Below are positions 10,622 through 24,316 of a DNA stretch of 64,000 nucleotides, one piece after another. The notes beneath the pieces are model-generated. The model was not told the origin of the DNA and did not search any database. It saw only the letters and a list, made by a program, of their open reading frames with translations. The position numbers were made by a program, and so were the translations under genes. The stretch comes from Homalodisca vitripennis (lineage: Eukaryota > Arthropoda > Insecta > Hemiptera > Cicadellidae), in contig NC_060214.1 in NCBI RefSeq assembly GCF_021130785.1, positions 109,199,001-109,263,000 of the forward strand. Reading direction: 5' to 3'. Within the stretch, counting starts at the first letter, position 1. Each line of letters opens with the position of its first letter.

Positions 10622-11262
10622 ATTATCCATATATCCATGTATAGTATCCATTTACCCATGTATAGTATCCATATACCCATGTATAGTATCCATATATCCA
10701 CGTATAATAGTATCCATATATCCACGTGTAGTATCCATTTACCCATGTATAGTATCCATATACCTATGTATAGTATCTATATATCCACGTATAGTAGTAT
10801 CCATATATCCACGTGTAGTAGTATCCATATATCAATTTATAGTAGTATCCATATATCCACGTACAGTAGTATCCATATATCCACGTATAGTAGTATCCAT
10901 ATATCCATGTATAGTATCCATTTACCCATGTATAGTATCCATATACCCATGTATAGTATCCATATATCCACGTATAGTAGTATCCATATATCCACGTACA
11001 GTAGTATCCATATATCAATTTATAGTAGTATCCATATATCCACGTGTAGTAGTATCCATATATCAATTTATAGTAGTATCCATATATCCACGTACAGTAG
11101 TATCCATATATCTACGTGTAGTAGTATCCATATATCCACGTGTAGTAGTATCCATATATCAATTTATAGTAGTATCCATATATCCACATACATTAGTATC
11201 CATATATCCACGTATAGTAGTATCCATATATCAATGTATAGTAGCCTATCCATATATTACGG
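10622..11262. repeat. Tandem array of 21/24-bp units
   Basis: Repeats built on GTATCCATATATCCACGTAT, in 21-bp (GTA once) and 24-bp (GTAGTA) versions, with CCATGTAT, CCACGTAC and CAATTTAT variants. Both lengths are multiples of three, which explains the 229- and 100-residue open frames on the two strands. These are low-complexity and not genes. Confidence 0.95.
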
Positions 11263-11389
11263 GATCGACTCTAACAGGGACGACACTCGGCCCTTTAGTC
11301 TGAACAGACTGGTATATTTTAGGTAGCTTACGTACAGTAGAGAAAAACTACATGTTGGAAACTCATTCTGTCTTGTTGTTCCATATGAT

Positions 11390-12100
11390 ATTTAAAAGGA
11401 CTCCACCATTACTTGGAACACTAATATAGACTAGGAAGCTGCTTACAATAACTCTGATATAACTTATGTTAATTATAAATGTACAATCTCCACATTCAAC
11501 CTTCCATTCCTCCACAATCTAGTTTTAAAATTGCCTCCAGTAGTGTCAATAGGTACAATAACATGAGCAATAATATATTCCTTAGCATCTGAGAGATAAG
11601 TTATGGTCATTCGAAGAAAATTCATGTGTAATTGAAAAGGACTACTATCTGGAACCCTACTGTAGAATAAGAAACTTGCCACAGCAACTCTGATAGGAAA
11701 TTCCAATCTCTGCACTCAATCCTGTCACATTACTAAAGGGTGTGTTTTATATATTGCCCCCGGTAGGTATTATAATTCTGAAGCCAAACACGAAAGGTGA
11801 AGTTTCTTATCATTTCTGAGGCAAGTTGGAGTAATTGAAACCCGCAAATTGTTTCGTCTAGCTTCTCCATATGGATTCAAATGTAAAATTCCAAAGTGAT
11901 TTACTGGTCCAATATTTGTCCAATCCATAAAAAACTTAAGTGGGACACCTAAGGGACAACCCTCTACGTTTAAAAAAAGTTTGATTAAAATCGGTTCAGC
12001 GATTTGTAAGAAAAAACGGTGCAACACATAGCAAACATGAAAAGAGGAACAGGGTGAATTGTATCGCATCCTCCTTTTAGGAATCGGATACTAGCAATTT
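11390..12100. repeat. Degenerate dispersed repeat with internal duplication
   Basis: Blocks at about 11395-11490 and 11636-11715 share AAGGACT, TGGAAC, AAGAAACTTGC/GGAAGCTGC, ACTCTGATA and CAATCTC, a spacing of roughly 240 bp. Further on, GATTAAAATCGGTTCAGCGA at about 11984-12003 is a phrase common at the end of a repeat class widespread in arthropods. The minus-strand frames 11473-11715 and 11770-12069 show no recognised domain. Confidence 0.45.
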
Positions 12101-12464
12101 TAGGCTTGGTTTACATCACACGTCAAGTTATATTCTACTATTCGGATTGGTTAGTTTTTGATGAGAAAGTCTTCTTCCGTGGTTTAGGAGGTAAGTAAAT
12201 TGACACGTAACAAGCATTACTTGTAATTCATCCCCATTCATGGAATGCCGTCAACCCTAAAAGCTCTTTGGCCAAACTTAAGAAATGAGTGTCTTTTCCT
12301 AGACTCCAAAGTATTAAGATTCACGATATAATCTCGCTACTCATCCAAGAGAACATTGAAATTAGCCGCTCGTGCTGCTTAAACATCGGTACTGTCTTTA
12401 ACTATCCCGAACAAAGAAAAGGTTGATAAGTCTTACTCTGAGATAGAAAAGCCAAAAGAAATAT

Positions 12465-12943
12465 ACAATACTAGCTGTTCCCCGCGGCTTCGCACGCTTT
12501 TTGTAAGCTTTGCTCGTGTATGAGCACTTCTGGTTCAATTGAATTATATTGTCAACGCCGATGTAGACTTTACCTTGTTGTCACTATCAAGAAAATCTGC
12601 CAAAAGTGTATGTTTATAGCCATTGTACACGTACATGTGCTTAATAATAAAATGGTCTAACATTCAAGCTATAAGTCCAAACAAATTCATTTGAAAGACA
12701 AATATCCATAAAAACTTAGCGCCTTCACATAGTGTGTGGTTATTATACACGACTATCTCGTAATTGTAGTTTACAATGTGCAGGCGCTTTGATAACTTAT
12801 ATATTTTGCAGCGCCTCCTGGTGGTGAGTTACATCAATGGGCATAGCATATAAACCTTCTACGTGGAAAAATACATATACATACAAATTTTCATAATGAT
12901 CGGTCAAATAGTTTCTGAGTCTATAAAGGACTAACACACAAAC

Positions 12944-12946
<3 letters not shown>
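12465..12946 (+). repeat. Arthropod 'CGCGGCTTCGCACGC' repeat, copy 1
   Basis: It begins ACTAGCTGTTCCCCGCGGCT and contains the CGCGGCTTCGCACGC motif and a 'GAGCACTT' block shared with 13394-13470. It ends at GTTTCTGAGTCTATAAAGGA next to a long TA repeat. This motif opens a very common interspersed repeat of insects. Its element class is unsettled to me. Confidence 0.55.

Positions 12947-13007
<61 letters not shown>
12947..13007. repeat. (TA)n microsatellite
   Basis: About 60 bases of TA at the end of the preceding repeat copy. The TA run may be the tail of that element. Confidence 0.95.
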
Positions 13008-13008
<1 letters not shown>

Positions 13009-13389
13009 TAAACTCAAAACACGTGGAAGAACAGATGTAAGACCATTAGGCCAAAAGCCCGGAAACGGCCTTGCAACTCTGTTCCCTAAAGATGCAAACA
13101 AAAACTTCTTTAGATGTAATCGATCAATTATTTTAAAATTTAAACTTTAAAGAATCTTTGAAATTACACAAATTTAATATATGACATTTGAAACGTCTAT
13201 TTAAAAAAAATCTTACCATTATAATAATGATACAGAAATATTTTGAACAAATTTTATTTTTAAATAGTAACGGTATTTTAAGTTATTCCATTATTTGATT
13301 AATATTACTTACCAGACTAATAGAGTTGATCAGCTTATTGATAAGTTTTTAAAATTAATTTCAAAAACCCATTATGTTTTTAGTAAATA

Positions 13390-14480
13390 TTTTTGCTAGG
13401 AGTTACCCGCGGCTTCGCACGCAATTTCTTAGGGTTTGCCCCAGTACGAGCACTTATGGCCCGAGTGAATTGAATTTCCGATGCTAATGATGAGTTCGTC
13501 TAATTCGATCAAGAAAAAAAGCTAAAAAGTGTATATTTATGGCCATTTGTATTTGATTTATTCTTGATATATTATGTTCCATAGTTGATTTTGCCTTGCT
13601 TCTAGATCAAGAAAATATATCATAGAAGCCTACTGTAAAAAACTAAGATGGATTTTATAACAGTCTTTAAATGTATAGTAAAAGTTATATAGTAACTTTG
13701 TTTTTTATACCGTGTACTTAATGTTTGCTAAAAATGTAAAGTTAAAATTACATTAATAGTGACACTATTTACTTGGTTTATTTATTCATAAACTGAAAAA
13801 TATTTTTTAATGTTTTAGAAAATTTAGAGCTGGAACAGGTACATTATTCCAGCAAACTTTCATCTTGCATGGTTCTTACCGACTTCTTCAAAGGGAATCT
13901 GGGGAGTCAAATTCTGACCTATTACGTTTTAGGGCATTTTTTGTCAAAAGACAACTAAGATAGGTATAACAAACAGTCTAAAATAGTATACTATAAATAT
14001 TTATAGTAAAAGTTGGTAATTTTGTCTAATGCTAAAAAATTACATCTAAAAGTGTATTTTTACAAAAACTTTTAATATTTGTATCTGAATGTTTTTTCTT
14101 TGTGCTCAACAGTGGTTGAGAAAATATGTTACCATCAAGCTTATTCTATTGTTTCATACCGTAAATGTAAACAAATTGTAAATAACATTAAATTAATTAA
14201 AAGAATGGTTGTGCTGTCCCAAAACAATGTGTACACAAAACAATTACATTCAACAGTCTTTCAATTAAAAGTATTTGGTGCTTTAATACAACTTTAGAGA
14301 ATTGCATTTTTGTAAGTAGGGCAGTAGGGCGAAGCTCGGAGAGATGTCTGAAATAAGATTAAATCCAGGGACCACAAAAATGTCCATTTAAAATTTCAGG
14401 ACAATTGATTGAATTGTTTATTCGCGAAAAAAAAAACAAATAAAGACACTTTTGCTTTTATAATATTAGGATTACGATTA
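13390..14480 (+). repeat. Arthropod 'CGCGGCTTCGCACGC' repeat, copy 2
   Basis: It starts GGAGTTACCCGCGGCTTCGC and shares the GAGCACTT and GAATTGAA blocks with copy 1. It ends near GCTTTTATAATATTAGGATT (about 14453-14472), a typical 3' end of this class. The middle (13600-14330) is AT-rich and may include other insertions. The open frame 14079-14297 is not recognised. Confidence 0.5.
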
Positions 14481-14558
14481 GGATGTGACCAGGGCCGTTG
14501 GAGTCAGTAATCTACGTACGGTAAGCTAATACGAGAGTTTAACAATAGTAACTTATAG

Positions 14559-14599
14559 CAATAAATACTACACTACAACGAATAGTGTAGTATTCATTG
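14559..14599. repeat. 17-bp near-perfect hairpin
   Basis: AATACTACACTA (14564-14575), a 7-base loop, and TAGTGTAGTATT (14583-14594) form a perfect 12-bp stem, extended to 17 bp with one mismatch. Confidence 0.8.
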
Positions 14600-15483
14600 T
14601 TTCTAGAGTAAAAACAGTAAAAGTAAGTTAATTTAGGTCACATGTATCTAATAGGATAGTATCATGTAACTAGTGGCGTTAGAAAACTTTATATTAACCT
14701 CCAACAGACCTACCACAACTTGATATGCTGAAGCATTATTTCAACACATTTTACTGCTATAAAATGGCAATAAAATCTTTTCAAAGATTGATTTTTATGC
14801 TCCCAAGAAGATATTTTATGAAAAATAAACTTTAATTTCATAGTTGATACTATTTAAGGTTTTATGTCACAACAAAACATTAGAATAAACACGAACATAA
14901 AAAACAGAACGGAACACACGTTGAACAAAAAGAGGATAGCGTGTTTACATGTAAGAAGGCTCGGTAGCGCTGTATACAACAAAGTAGCTCTAATTCAGGA
15001 CAGGAATGTTCCATAAACATGTCCTGGAGAGGTCAATAAACTGCAGTGTGTATTGGGGGCGGGCCAACAATCTGATCTTTACAGTGGTGCCAACATAGCG
15101 CAGGATACAGACCAGCTGCTATGCCGTATATGTATGATACTCGTATGTCGGGAACTGTTGGTAGACATGGCACGCCTTATGCGGATAATTACAACCTTTA
15201 TTTACAAGAGTGGCATCCAAATTTTAAATATTTTGGGTATAGAAGTAATGAGCAAACCACATCGTTCACAAAGTAGGAAAGTATTAACAGGTACCAAATT
15301 CAACACAAGTTGACCTCCTTTTTGACCTAGGGTAGTCCTTGACCTCTCCGGATGAGACGTCAAGGACACAATTCCTGGAAAGGTATAAATTTGATCCGAT
15401 GGGTTTCCATAGCTTACCCTAAAGAAAGTTTGTTTATTAGATAGCGTACCCAAGATGGCATACACAACTAAAAGACACAAGTG
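14600..15483. other. Spacer, no gene seen
   Basis: Two overlapping open frames at 15053-15313 (+) and 15202-15480 (-) have no recognised domain. No ordered repeat was seen before the array. Confidence 0.4.
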
Positions 15484-16580
15484 ACGTTTAAAGGCTTACA
15501 GGATTTCGGAAACTTTTAATCGTTCTACTTTCGTAAATGGAACATTATATTTCGAGGACTGAAATTTACTCACTTCTCCAGGTTTTCTAAAGCTTATGAA
15601 ACCAATAGACGTAGGATCAAGTGACGTTGAAAGGCTTACAGGACTTCGGAAACTTTTAATCGTTATATGTTGCGTAAATGGAACATATTTCGAGGCCTGA
15701 AATTTACTCACTTCTCCAGGTTTTCTAAAGCTTATGAAACCAATAGACGTAGGATCAAGTGACGTTGAAAGGCTTACAGGACTTCGGAAACTTTTAACCA
15801 TTATACGTTGCGTAAATGAAACAATATATTTTGAGGACTGAAATTTATTCTCTTACAAGGTATTCTAAAGCTTATGAAATCAATAGATTAAAGTGACGCT
15901 GAAAGTCTTACAGGATTTCGGAAACTTTGAATCGTCGCGTAAATGGAAGTTATATTTCGAGGATTGAAATTTATCTTCTTATCTAGGTGTTCTGAAGCTT
16001 ATGAAACCAATAGACGTAGGATTAAGAGACGTTGAAAGGCTAACAGGACTTCGGAAACTTTCCATCGTTATACGTTGCGTAAATGGAAGTTATATTTCGA
16101 GGACTGAAATTTACCCTCTTCTCCAGGTTTTCTAAAGCTTATGAAACCAATAGACGTAGGATTAAGAGACGTTGAAAGGCTAACAGGACTTCGGAAACTT
16201 TCCATCGTTATACGTTGCGTAAATGGAAGTTATATTTCGAGGACTGAAATTTACCCTCTTCTCCAGGTTTTCTAAAGCTTATGAAACCGATAGACGTAGG
16301 ATTAAGTAACGTTGAAAGGTTTACAGGACTTCGGAAACTTTTAATCGTTCTACGTTGCGTAAATGAAACAATATTTTTCGAGGACTGAAATTTATTCTCT
16401 TATATTATAAAGCTTATGAAATCAACAGACGTAGGATTAAAGTGACCTTGAAAGGTTACAGGATTTTGGAAACTTTTAATCGTTCTACGTCGCGTAAATG
16501 GAAGGTATATTTCGAGGATTGACATGTATCCTCTTATCTAGGTATTCTAAAGCTTATGAAACCAATAGACGTAGGATTTA
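15484..16580. repeat. Tandem array, about 8 units of about 139 bp
   Basis: Each unit has GACGTTGAAAGGCTTACAGG, CTTCGGAAACTTTTAATCGT, CGTAAATGGAA, TTTCGAGGACTGAAATTTA, TTTTCTAAAGCTTATGAAAC and CAATAGACGTAGGATTAAG. The GACGTAGG motif recurs at about 15609, 15747, 16013, 16153, 16293, 16428 and 16569, a period of 135-141 bp; one unit near 15885 has lost it. The two middle units (15.90-16.30 kb) are nearly identical. The 101-residue minus frame at its left edge is a by-product. Confidence 0.95.
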
Positions 16581-16814
16581 ACATACAGTACAAAACTAAA
16601 AAAAATCAATTTGTGAACTCGCCATGAGATGAGAGTCAGTGGTCTCTGTAGTCTATGCAGGTAAGTCTCTCAACATCTCTGGTGTATGCAGTATATGTGT
16701 TATAGTGCGCAGAGATTCCTACAAGTGAGGACTGACAGGTATGTGTTTGTATTTTTGACATACTATATGTTTTATTGACAGCTTTTAATGTGCCGAGTTT
16801 ATTACTAAATGTTT

Positions 16815-17035
16815 CTCAATTGGCTGAGCTTTAGCGAAGCTTATTACTCGAGCTGGAGAACAATTTTATTTAAGTCTGTCTGTCTGTATGTCCGCAAGTT
16901 ATCTAGAAAACGAAATGCTGCCGTCTTGGAATTATACATGAAGCTTTATTTTTATATGAGCACCACTGACTTCGGTTGTGGTGATTGTCACTCCATTGGA
17001 TTTAGCTGAGCGTTACCGAATATTTTTTCAATGGA
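16815..17035 (+). repeat. GGCTGAGCGTTA family, copy a
   Basis: The motif TTGGCTGAGCTTTAGCGAAG at 16819-16838 recurs as TTTAGCTGAGCGTTACCGAA near 17000-17019 in the same orientation. Between them are TCTGTCTGTCTGTATGTCCG, ACATGAAGCTTTATTTTTAT and CACTCCATTGGATT. It is one member of a dispersed family described in the findings. The open frame 16809-17009 only follows this repeat. Confidence 0.65.
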
Positions 17036-17059
17036 AACCAAGATGGGAACGAGAAAATA

Positions 17060-20000
17060 GCAGTAATCAAACTGTGTACAAATCAAATGTGATTTGAGCG
17101 TGTAACATTTTTAAACATAGAGTAAAACAAAACAAATAACGTGGAAAGTCAATGTCAAAAGTCGGCACCAAGATTTGCTTTTTGTTATAATGTGAACATT
17201 GCTATGAAACCTGGATTAAGGAACAACAATTTTACTGTATCGTTTGTCACGATATTCCATGAAATTTTTCAACAGCAAACTTTCAATTTTGCATAAAACT
17301 TTATTTCTACATAAAGAAGAATTTGTTCTATAATGGTGTGGTCCCAGCTATGGAATTTGGGCGAACATAATTTTTCCGTCAATTTCTATTCTGTACGATT
17401 TTGTACGTCTGCCAGCCCGCAGGACTTCTCGAGAGTTAAATGAGGTACAGATTAGAAATTTTGCATGTAACCTCAGTGAAGCCTGTTACGCGATACGTAG
17501 TGCGACCATTTTTTTATTTTGTGTATGCGTAATCAAGTTTATTTGAAATATGAAGAAGAGAATAGATTCCTAACCTTGAAACTTACCGTTCTATTTATGT
17601 AACATATAACGATGGAAATATTTTGCAATCCTGTAATCCTTCCAAATGATCCATCCTTAATAAAAAACTTTGAACAAAGAATGACGTTGAATAAAACGAA
17701 TTCCTACTAAGAAAAGAAGTCAATTTACGACACTTGTAGGAATTAAATCTGAACATGTACTATAGCAGAATTTGAAATATAGTTAGCATTCTAACACATG
17801 TTTGTTAGATAGTAAAAAAAAGTAATGTGGTGGTAATCGTAGTTAAAGTAAAAATATTAGTTTTAGGACTAGTGAATAATAAAGTGCGCGTTGAAAATAG
17901 TCTGTGTTGTGGAAATAATGTTTAAGCGCCCACATTTATTATGCCGGCGTAGTTAGTAAGTAAAAAAAAACGAAATGTTCAAATGTTAAACCAATACAGT
18001 TTTTATTAATAAATTTAAATTGATCTAATAGCCACGTTCTTATTTTTATGTTTCATAATAAATAAACTATGAATGAATATTATTTAACAAGTCAATATAA
18101 ACTCAATCTCTCCTAAAAGTTTTTTTTAATAATTTAATTAAAAATTATAATTTTTAGTGATCCGTTACTAGGATTTGTTGTACAAACTCTAAAAGCTGCC
18201 TGGTTTTTTAAGAAATTCAATATGTAATTCTAATACTTAGTAATATCACCAGAAACAATTTTTACTTTTTAGATTCAATGTTTTACAAACAAAAAACCTA
18301 AGGGTATTTTTGTCAAAGACTCTGAGTTTGTATAAAGTGCGGAATTAAATAAAACGAAGACTTCTATTAGTTTTCATTTTATTGCCATCATTTACAGGTA
18401 AAAAGTTTAAATAAAATGTACATTAATATTTTATTTATTAAATTATTCTTATATTAAAATGATGTAATTGTGGTAATGTGTAATGATCTGTGTTAGAAAA
18501 ATGTATTTCTGAATATTCAATTTAGTATTAATATTTAAGTAAGTCGAAACAAACTTGAAAGGTCTGAGACCAAATATACGAGATATACTGACAATATTAG
18601 GAGGATATCATGGCATTTGTATTAACAGTTTATTCTATGAAATTGCGACATAAACACTCAATAAGATCATACAATACACACCAATAACTGTTTAGATATC
18701 AAATATTATTCGTAATTTTAAAAGCAATATCATAACAACAATTAAAAATTTTAATTATGTATTAAGCACAGCAGCAATTCTGCGATGTGAAAACACACAA
18801 TTGGAAGGACAACATGAACCGTTATATTGTTTTAGCAGAACCCTGAAACTCTTTTAGTGCAGGCTAGGGAAGTGATCGGGCCACATTTATTGGCGCTTTG
18901 TTTGGACAGGGACCGGCGGCTGATATAAAACTGTGACGTTATTGGCATCGCACAATCGCCTTTATTGCAGGAAAATTAATTCTAATACCCCTCCTTCGCT
19001 TCACCCTTACTTCAAACGTGCCAATAACGTGACTCACAGGTCGAAGTCTGCTGCCGCTTCTGGCTTTGTACAGGTTTATCGTTCCAATTGACTTTTGTTG
19101 AATAGTTTAAATCTATTTCCCCTGCTATTTTATTGCGTTTCCTTTGTTTCAATGGACAATAATTAATAGATTCTTGAGATTTGCAACAGTAATGTATATC
19201 CACAAAAGTTCTTCAGTTAAATTCACAGGAATTAATGTTGTTCCATAACATTGTTAATTTAAAACAATTTAGGTCTACAAAACTGCTCTATCTTGAATGA
19301 AGGAGTAGCTGTTGTATGTTCTATTCTGTTAACTTAGGGCAAGAAAAATGAGGAAAAACCATAATTTACTTCAGCCCTAAAAGAAATTTTGCGCTGGTTC
19401 CGGAAGGACTAGCGCAAAGGAAGGGGGGCTGGTCGAGATCCAACAAGGGGGATGATGGGGGGGGGGTGGTCTGTCATGTCATCTTGGAAGGAGTGTGATC
19501 CAGCCCTTAAGAAGGGAAGGCCGGGAGGGAACCTGTGTGTTACGGTTGGTAAAGTGCCTCTCTCTTGAGTGAATTCCATGCTCCCAAGGTGGAAAAATAT
19601 TTTAATTAAGTAGTGTTTAATGATTTATCTGCCTAAAAAGTAGAAGTTAAGGCATTAAAGCCAATTCGACTAGAAAGACCACTTGGTATGGAATCGTATT
19701 GTCTTAGAATGCAAAAGTCGTAGACCAGAATTGTAGACCACTGCAATTTGCCAAATCGTTCACCCTCTTTAAAATCAAAAGGTAGAATAAGGTTACCGAC
19801 AACCATACCTATACAAGACAAACTATTTCAGGTCAACATAGGTCAGTTTTTCAGTAACAGCGCCTATTCAATTGTTTTAATTGTTTAAAATTTGTATCCA
19901 TTTTTATTAATTTCAATTTGCGATACCGTACTTACAATGTAACGTTCTGTAATCACTCTAAATTTGTCCCGAAACATCTCTACTCTAAAAATCTTGCCAA

Positions 20001-20580
20001 TAAATCTACAGATTGTTTAGGTACTATAAAGAGAAATTCTGAACACAAATTTTGATTAGCAACTCAAATAGACACAATTAAGGGAACAAATAACTTGTTT
20101 GAATTGTGTAAGAATGTTGTTAAAACACCTCAAACAAGTATTTATACAGTTTATGGCATCGCATGAGATAAAAAATTGTTGATTTAATAAAAAAAAACAC
20201 CTTTATATTTAGTTTTAACTTAACATGAATTTAACCTCAAAACATATTTTAACAATCCTCTTGGAGAAAATTAAATGTTTACATTATGACCTGATAAATA
20301 TGTAATAGGTCTTGTATTTAATAGCTATTTCGAAGAATTGAGCAAGCAAACAAGTAAGTTAACAGGAAAATACTGCCGTTATAAATGCAAATTTATTAAC
20401 GAAGTGTTTAACTTTCTGGAAGAAATCTTGCGAGGAAATGTTGACCACAATCACCGCCCTAGTTGTTATTCCAAACCTTCACAACCAGATATTCTTGGAA
20501 AAAAATATAATTTAATTCTAATTCTAATTTAGAAATTTCTTCTATATTCGTAGTATACATCCACGACAAACATGGTAGTA
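17060..20580. other. AT-rich stretch, no gene seen
   Basis: About 17100-17200 resembles 22370-22440 (GTAAAA, AACGTGGAAAGTCAATGTCA against CAGGGTGGAATGTCAATGTT), so another dispersed repeat is present. A more GC-balanced block lies at 18840-18990 and a G-rich one at 19390-19560, with GGGGGG runs at 19455-19467. Open frames at 19012-19203, 19633-19821 and 20338-20532 are not recognised. Confidence 0.4.
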
Positions 20581-20589
20581 TTTTATTGA

Positions 20590-20760
20590 TCTGTTGGCTG
20601 AGCGTTAGTAAAGTCTGTCAGACTTTCCGCACGATATCTCAAAATCTAAATGACGACATTTCGCATTAAACTTATTTTATATATAGACCACGTTAAGGCG
20701 ATGTCGAATTTCACTCCATGGGATTGGGCTAAGCGTTAGCAAATACTTTTGCCCTTGTTG
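20590..20760 (+). repeat. GGCTGAGCGTTA family, copy b
   Basis: GTTGGCTGAGCGTTAGTAAA at about 20594-20613 and GGGCTAAGCGTTAGCAAATA near 20727-20746, same orientation. CGATATCTCA and CACTCCATGGGATTG lie between. It is shorter than copy a. Confidence 0.65.
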
Positions 20761-21189
20761 TTCTATCCTATTATTAAGAAAAAAACTCCCCCTTCCACTT
20801 CACTTCCAGAATACTTAATTACAGAACCGTTTAACTCTGTTTAATCAGCAAACCAAAAGTATAATACAGGATCGGGAAATTATACAAAGTATAATATAAG
20901 TGGAGTTCTGTCTAATTAAAAGTCCCGGAAGTTGACAGCCTTTCGTTTTAACATCGCTTCCTGTCTGAACTCAAAACCTTGATCTTTGAATTACATAACA
21001 TTTTTAAACGCATACAGTTATAACTTACCACTAGAATTATCTTCAAGATTATAACGTTTTGTTTCTTTAACATTTTTAAAATTTAGAAACTATTTAAGTT
21101 TGAATAAATTAGGTACACTGTGTTTTGACCAAGTGCAGTCAAGTAAAAAAAAGTTAAGTAATGTGTTCTTTAGTTTCCTTTGAACTGGA

Positions 21190-22015
21190 AGAAACAAAAA
21201 TTATGGTTGCCTGTAAAGTCGGTTTTACGGGCGAAGATTTTACGTGACAACGTCTTTTTCTCGGTAGAATATTTATTGATATGAATATTATTAAATTGCA
21301 CAATAGGAACAAGGAATTGAATGAAAATAAGATTGCACAAATTTTAACTATAGAAATATATTTTGTTTACTAAAACATTGTACATTATTTGAAATTAATT
21401 AAAATTTGTTATTGTAAATGGTAAAGTTGAATAAAACATTTACTAAAATTGGAATTTGAAATTCTTGCTAAACACAGTTAAATTCTAACTCCGCGCGTGG
21501 TGATTGGTCGGTTTAGTTCGTTTGTTTGGTCGCACTGTTATGACAGGTTAGAGGTTATAATTTGTTATTTTAAATGTTTGACTAGCAATACGCGCTGTTT
21601 CTTCTCAATCGACTGAATTACGATTGATTGCAGAGTGATTTAAACTAATAATTTACTTAACACTATCAACATTTGTCAATAGTATGACATAACCTATAAA
21701 CTCAGTTTCTCAACTTTTGTGTCAATCTAACAATTAATCAATCAATCATAGTTTACGATAATGAAATATCAGTGTACAATTATTTACCTTTATTGTTGTA
21801 GTTGTTGTAAATGACGAATCTAAGCACTCCACATTTTCACGAATAAACATAGTTATCTGCTTTATCCCGTTCGGCGGACCCACAGTTATCTGCTTTATCC
21901 CGTGCGGATCCCGTGCGGCGGACCCACTGGACGGGCATCGTAACGTTACCGGGCGTTACACTTTTTCATGAGTGACTCCGAGCCGCAACCTAATTTAAGA
22001 CGTTGTCACGTCAAA
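21190..22015. mobile_element. Putative non-autonomous DNA element
   Basis: TTTTACGTGACAACGTCTTT (from 21235) near the left side is the inverted partner of AAGACGTTGTCACGTCAAAA at 21992-22011, with one mismatch over the core. The interior is AT-rich and has a GC-rich right flank with a duplicated CACAGTTATCTGCTTTATCC block (21880-21899, with a near copy from 21850). No transposase is present. I recall similar GACAACGTC-bearing repeats in other insect genomes, but cannot check; the class is not assigned. Confidence 0.4.
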
Positions 22016-22019
22016 AACA

Positions 22020-24316
22020 ACAGGAGGGGACTAATTTTAATTAATGTTTGAAAAATTAACTAAGTAGAAACTTTGACAGGTTGTCGAACTTTTTAAAATA
22101 AAATACGTCTGCACAGACACATCCACTTGGATGTCTTCAATATGAAAGAATACCTCAATTCTACGGGAATATATGATTGCGTGGAATCTTTTTGAATATT
22201 AAATTAGCCAGAGAAATACTAGTGATAGGAATGCAGAAAAGGCATTTCATTAGCAAATGTAGCGTTCGGTTATTTTAATGAACGTATGGAAATAAACAAC
22301 TGAACGTCTTCCAATACAATTCCATTCTCAACAACATGTTTTTTTCTTAACAACACATGTAGCTTAGTTATACAGTAAAAATAAAATATAACAGGGTGGA
22401 ATGTCAATGTTAAAATTCGGTTACAAGATTGACTTTAGCCCACTCTTGTGTTGTAGTATCCGTTCAACTTCACTCGAACGCTGTTATTGAAACTTCAGTC
22501 TTTGAATACAAATCTGAATGTATCATGTCTTAAGATATATATAAAAAAAAAATTATTTGTAGACTTTATATTTTTCATGTAACTTCATTTATACATAGAA
22601 ATGAATTAATACTATGGTGTTAAATAATTTATTTCTCATGGACATTTAAATGTATCAAGAATAGTCAGTACCGCTATACGTAATACAACTAAATGCTAAA
22701 CGTAATCTAAAATGTGTTTATATATTATCAGTGTGATAATAAATCTGACTGACTAATTTAAACTAAACAACAGATTAAAACTTCAGTACTCTGGATATGT
22801 TTTACTGGTATGGGTGAGTGGGGAAAAAAATTCAGAGAGTAAATAAAAACAGTTTTTACAAGGAAGTCTCTAAGGTTATTTTCAAAAGTTGAAAGAGAAT
22901 AGCTGGTTTAAAATAACCTGGAAGTATACTGTATTATGAACTTCAGGTCCTAGATATTCTAATGTTTTTGGAACATTTTATTATTATCAATGGGTACAAT
23001 GAAACTCTTTTTATTTATGGTAGAATATTTTGTGTTGTGGATAGTAAAATCTTGGATATGCTTTTAAAGGTTTAAACTGATATAGAGTAGATAAAATTGG
23101 TTAGGATGCGTTTTCGGATAAACACCTCCCGTCAGCTCACCCGGCTCCCAAGGCCAAACACTAGACGAATTTGCTAGACGAATAAAACTCTTGTGCAATT
23201 TGAAGACCATTTGTAACAAAGAAGGTGGAGCTGTTCCCCATAACCCTACACCGTATGACATCACAGAGGAAAAGTAGCCATGGTGTTGCCTTCACTTAGT
23301 AGGCTGGCACAATTTCTCTTTAGCCTACTGGACTGATGTAAAGATTCATTTTTTTCTATGATTGATTTAAAATTAAACAAACTGTAGACTTCAAACTTTG
23401 CATAAAACCTCAGGGAAGCCTGTTAAGCGACACGTGAGCATTCCTATTTTGTTATACATGTAAAGTATTTGAATTGTGTTTAAAAAAGGTATTTCCGTTG
23501 ATATTTCAAAACGATATTATTTTTGAAAAATGTAGGAATTGGCTGCCGTGCTCTTTGATGTAACACAGTCTGGGTTTAGACATTACGTAATCCTCGCTGA
23601 CGTGACATCATATATATAATAGGATTATGGCTGAGTAGAGACTGATGGTTTATTGGATGCAACAATAACCACTGTTACCTAACATTCGCCAATTATCCAT
23701 GAACCTTACATCGTTTGTTGACACAAACAGGTCGTTATTCCGGATTGTCTGATCTAATCCGGTTGTGTTAAATTTATCAAAATCAATAATTTTGTATCAA
23801 ATTTAATACGTACAGTCCAATCGAATATTGTGAAAATAGGATGGTTTGTTTCTTACGTCACTAACACTGCAAATTATAAAAAATAAAGAACTCTAGGCTA
23901 AAAGGAAATTATCACCGTCCGACGCAGGATTAGGAGGTCGAAAGTTAACTTTTCTCAATAGGAAATGTCAAGCATAACTAGGGAAGAGTCAAAGTGAAAA
24001 GAGCAGAAATAAATACACAAAAGAGAATGATCCATGTGCAACAAAATAGAACAAACTTGGTGTTTAAAATCAACTTTCGATTTCCAATATGCTACAAAAA
24101 ATTTCTTTCCATACATTGTCTATTAGTATTCTAATAGATATATTTGCTCGATTATTGACTATTATTGATTATTGATTACTTGACTTCTAATAGATTATTA
24201 CTTGACGTTAATATATATATGTATAAATAAACGTTCTAAAATGATTATCCAACACAAAAAAGCACGATTAACAGGAAAATGTAATGATTACCTAAGTTGG
24301 TAATTATTGGTTTGTT

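Noticed and set aside
10637..11326. 229-residue repetitive protein (YSSIHIS repeats)
   Set aside because: It comes from a 21/24-bp array and is open on both strands because both unit lengths are multiples of three.
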